DNA of 44,985 bases from Oceanisphaera marina. Its GTDB lineage: Bacteria > Pseudomonadota > Gammaproteobacteria > Enterobacterales > Aeromonadaceae. Location: assembly GCF_014643915.1 (NCBI RefSeq), contig NZ_BMKE01000021.1:1-44985 (forward strand), given 5' to 3'. Made by a program: the position numbers and the translations under genes. Positions 44,985 through 44,985 of this stretch are shown piece after piece; the stretch's first letter is position 1; every line of letters starts with the position of its first letter. The notes beneath the pieces are model-generated. The model was not told the origin of the DNA, did no database searches, and saw only the letters and a list, made by a program, of their open reading frames with translations.

Positions 44985-44985
44985 A

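Larger units (their letters stand above)
44503..44985. repeat. repeat block upstream of cdsA with three tandem elements
   Basis: It begins GTGAGGAGTGAAGGGTGAAG, then the opposing CATCACTCCTTACGCCTCAC, CCATACCGGCCCAAAAAACA and a truncated CCTGACGATAGGC. Three TGTAG-CTACA elements follow head to tail, with 123-124 bp periodicity, to the window edge, so the array may continue. Confidence 0.65.

Noticed and set aside
44644-44985. Tandem repeats with regular spacing, possible CRISPR array
   Set aside because: The repeat unit is about 93 bp, the intervening 30 bp are nearly the same each time, no cas genes are present, and single copies occur elsewhere.
15952-44985. Insertion sequence or prophage carrying the repeats
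   Set aside because: No transposase, integrase or phage gene is encoded anywhere in the window; the elements are non-coding.

Overview
The window looks like chromosome of a free-living gammaproteobacterium. It carries the conserved envelope cluster cdsA-dxr-rseP-bamA-skp-lpxD-fabZ-lpxA-lpxB-rnhB-dnaE-accA in the order usual for that class, and most proteins read like Aeromonadales, Alteromonadales or Vibrionales homologues. The PliI-type lysozyme inhibitor and the DUF3149 miniprotein would fit Aeromonadales (for example the Oceanimonas/Oceanisphaera group), but that placement is inference. I see no phage, no transposase and no CRISPR array.

Layout. Bases 1-2900 are gene-poor, with one cold-shock protein, one PliI-like inhibitor, two related micro-ORFs and two copies of a structured repeat. 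Bases 2900-8200 are an arsenic operon: an arsC-arsR fusion, arsH, acr3, a tyrosine-phosphatase-like gene, a GAPDH and arsJ. It covers arsenate reduction with arsenite export, and also arsenate conversion to 1-arseno-3-phosphoglycerate with export. A manganese (yybP-ykoY) riboswitch then precedes mntP. Bases 9156-17977 hold single genes and short pairs: an MHYT-GGDEF-EAL protein, a YbbO-like reductase with a TraB/GumN protein, a DUF3149 miniprotein behind a good FNR box, an M32 carboxypeptidase, a DCC protein, a FabH-like synthase and one unknown gene. A tRNA-Tyr gene follows, with a 48-nt truncated tRNA-Tyr relic and a terminator. From 18686 nearly all genes are on the minus strand: an RND pump pair, tilS, two tandem LoiP-like lipoprotein proteases, then the replication/lipid/envelope cluster. 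xthA (plus strand) is the exception.

The most unusual content is intergenic. A family of about 93-bp elements (TGTAG...CTACA; eleven full copies, one of them interrupted, plus one half copy, all in the same orientation, some in tandem) sits inside larger composite cassettes. These cassettes are bounded by inverted GTGAAG-rich repeats and carry shared modules. They occupy the junctions of genes that are not translationally coupled, including several inside the essential envelope cluster. The element folds into four hairpins with compensatory changes between copies, and its first and last hairpin loops are mutually complementary. A second, unrelated family has three copies (1779-1883, 1944-2044, 43468-43576). 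It consists of an outer stem and two inner hairpins around conserved single-stranded motifs; the stem sequences differ between copies but remain complementary. Neither family matches a named element that I can identify from sequence alone.

Functionally the right half makes phospholipid precursor (cdsA), isoprenoid precursor (dxr), lipid A (lpxA, lpxB, lpxD), fatty acids (fabZ, accA), outer-membrane proteins (skp, bamA) and envelope stress signalling (rseP), together with replication (dnaE) and RNA/DNA hybrid removal (rnhB).
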